From Streptosporangiaceae bacterium (GTDB taxonomy: Bacteria; Actinomycetota; Actinomycetes; Streptosporangiales; Streptosporangiaceae), in assembly GCA_030045295.1 (NCBI GenBank), contig JASIGD010000501.1, positions 1-5,910 of the forward strand: a stretch of DNA of 5,910 nt, written 5' to 3'. The notes below the pieces were generated by a model that was not told the origin of the DNA, searched no databases, and was given only the letters and a program-made list of their open reading frames with translations. Position 1 is the first letter of the stretch; the number at the start of each line of letters is the position of its first letter. Shown piece after piece: positions 4,519 to 5,910 of this stretch. A program made the position numbers and the translations under genes.

Positions 4519-5891
4519 GAGGCGGCCCTCGTCGCCGTCGTCTCGCCGGGCCAGCCCAGCGGGGCCAGGCCGAGGTGATCGCGCAGCGTGCTGCCGGTGT
4601 AGTCGGCGCGGAACACTCCGCGCTCTTGCAGCAGCGGGACGACCTTATCGACGAACGGCGCCAGCCCGCCGGGGGTGATGTGCGGGACCAGGATGTAGCC
4701 GTCAGCGGCGTCAGCCTGGACGAGCTCGTCGATCGTCGCCGCGACCGTCGCCGCCGAGCCGATGAACGACTGCCGGCCAGTCACCTCGATGACCACCTCC
4801 CGGGCCGACAGGTTCCCGGCCTCGGCTCGGGCCCGCCACTCGGCGGCCAGCGCGACGGGGTCCTTGGCGAACTGCCGGACGCTGGCCCGGCCCTCGGAGA
4901 TCAGGTTCTCGCTGACCACCGGGTCAAAGGCAGGAAGGGGGCCGTCGACGTCGAAGCCGGGCAGCGCGGTGTTCCACAGTTGCTCGATGAACATCAGCGC
5001 GGTCTGCGGCGAGACCTGGGCCCGCCGTACCTCGCGGGCGATCTCGGCCGCCTCGGAGTCGGTGTCGCCGAGCACGAACGTGGCCGCCGGCAGGATCAGC
5101 AGCTCGCCATGGGTGCGGCCGAACCGGGGCAGCCGACCTTTCACGTCGGCGTAGAAGGCCTGCCCGGCCTCCAGCGAGGAGTGCCGGGAGAAGATCGCAT
5201 CGGCCGACGCGGCGGCGAAGTCGCGGCCCTCGTCGGAGTCGCCCGCCTGGAAGATCACCGGACGGCCCTGCGGCGAGCGCGGTACGTTGAACTGCCCGGC
5301 TATATCGAAGAACGTGTCCTGGTGGCGGAAGGTCCCCGGCGCCTCTGTCGCCAGGAACTGGCCGGCGTCCTTATCGGCCAGGATCTCGTCCCCGCGCCAG
5401 GAGTCCCACAGCTCCAGCGCGGTGGCCAGGAAGGTCCTGGCCCGCTCGTAACGGTCCGCCTGGGCCAGGAAGCCGCCGCGGCGGAAGTTCTCCCCGGTGA
5501 AGGCGTCCCAGGAGGTGACCACGTTCCATGCCGACCGCCCGCCGGAGAGGTGGTCGAGGCTGGCGAACTGCCGGGCCACCTCATAAGGCTCGTTGAACGT
5601 GGAGTTGATCGTGCCGGTCAGCCCGATGTGCTCGGTCACAGCGGCCAGGGCGGCCAGGACCGTGAACGTGTCCGGCCGACCGACCACGTCGAGGTCGTAG
5701 ATCAGCCCGTTCTGCTCGCGCAGCCGCAGCCCTTCGGCGAGGAACAGGAAGTCGAACTTGCCGCGCTCGGCGGTCTGGGCGAACTGGCGGAACGAATCGA
5801 ACTCGATATGGCTGCCCGCGGCGGGGTCGCTCCACACGGTCGTATTGTTCACGCCGGGGAAGTGCGCGGCCAGGTGGATCTGCTTGGTCAT
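4515..5891 (-). CDS. NtaA/SnaA/DszA-type FMN-dependent monooxygenase
   Basis: This 458-residue protein belongs to the nitrilotriacetate monooxygenase component A family (NtaA, SnaA, DszA/SoxA, DmoA), whose members are usually about 430-460 residues. Diagnostic segments are the N-terminal LAAHFPGVNNTTVWSDP (7-23), KFDFLFLAEGLRLRE (45-59), RPDTFTVLAALAAVTEHIGL (72-91), STFNEPYEVARQFASLDHLS (97-116), GGRSAWNVVTSWD (117-129), NVPRSPQGRPVIFQAGDS (202-219), GRDFAAASADAIFS (222-235), and a C-terminal DGYILVPHITPGGLAPFVDKV (397-417). Known members use FMNH2 from a separate reductase plus O2 to cleave C-N or C-S bonds (nitrilotriacetate, dibenzothiophene sulfone, dimethyl sulfide). The sequence does not tell which substrate applies here; ssuD nearby favours a sulfur compound. 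The start at 5891 has GAGG (5904-5901) 9 nt upstream. It is the first gene visible of the coupled set; any promoter or further upstream gene lies beyond the right edge, which leaves only 19 nt. Confidence 0.93.
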   Translation of the reverse strand: MTKQIHLAAHFPGVNNTTVWSDPAAGSHIEFDSFRQFAQTAERGKFDFLFLAEGLRLREQNGLIYDLDVVGRPDTFTVLAALAAVTEHIGLTGTINSTFNEPYEVARQFASLDHLSGGRSAWNVVTSWDAFTGENFRRGGFLAQADRYERARTFLATALELWDSWRGDEILADKDAGQFLATEAPGTFRHQDTFFDIAGQFNVPRSPQGRPVIFQAGDSDEGRDFAAASADAIFSRHSSLEAGQAFYADVKGRLPRFGRTHGELLILPAATFVLGDTDSEAAEIAREVRRAQVSPQTALMFIEQLWNTALPGFDVDGPLPAFDPVVSENLISEGRASVRQFAKDPVALAAEWRARAEAGNLSAREVVIEVTGRQSFIGSAATVAATIDELVQADAADGYILVPHITPGGLAPFVDKVVPLLQERGVFRADYTGSTLRDHLGLAPLGWPGETTATRAAS

Positions 5892-5910
5892 GGTCTGTGT
5901 CCTCGGAGAA

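Overview
The window is GC-rich throughout, with codon third positions that are almost always G or C and with ATGA stop/start overlaps. Together with the protein types, this points to an actinomycete (Streptomyces, Pseudonocardia or Nocardia-like); the genus cannot be fixed from the sequence alone. All intact genes lie on the minus strand, so the window reads biologically from right to left.

Layout in transcription order: (1) 5891-4515, an NtaA/SnaA/DszA-type FMN-dependent monooxygenase; (2) 4518-3418, a luciferase-like monooxygenase resembling the CE1758-type group; (3) 3404-2268, a group 1 (MsnO8-like) luciferase-family oxidoreductase; (4) 2271-2026, a small open frame coupled to gene 3 by ATGA, coding-like only in its first ~42 codons and probably a truncated gene; (5) 1993-1478, an OsmC-family protein; (6) a 373-nt gap, 1477-1105, holding a relic of a plus-strand cytochrome P450 gene and then a repeat-rich, AT-rich promoter-like region; (7) 1104 to beyond position 1, a nearly complete SsuD alkanesulfonate monooxygenase, cut by the window edge. 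Genes 1 to 4 are packed as one translationally coupled unit. osmC and ssuD each have an AT-rich stretch with an identical TATAGT box about 43 nt before the start codon, so they may have their own promoters.

Read together, this looks like an organosulfur (sulfonate or sulfone) scavenging locus. SsuD is recognised with confidence: it releases sulfite from alkanesulfonates using FMNH2 and O2. The NtaA/DszA-type enzyme and the two other luciferase-fold enzymes would act on other or successive substrates, also using reduced flavin. The OsmC protein could deal with peroxides formed by uncoupled flavin chemistry. No flavin reductase, transporter or regulator lies inside the window. The sulfur role of genes 1-3 is inferred from family and neighbourhood, not shown by the sequence.

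The most unusual features are three co-translated luciferase-fold monooxygenases of three different subfamilies beside a fourth (SsuD), the P450 fossil between osmC and ssuD, and the truncated gene 4.
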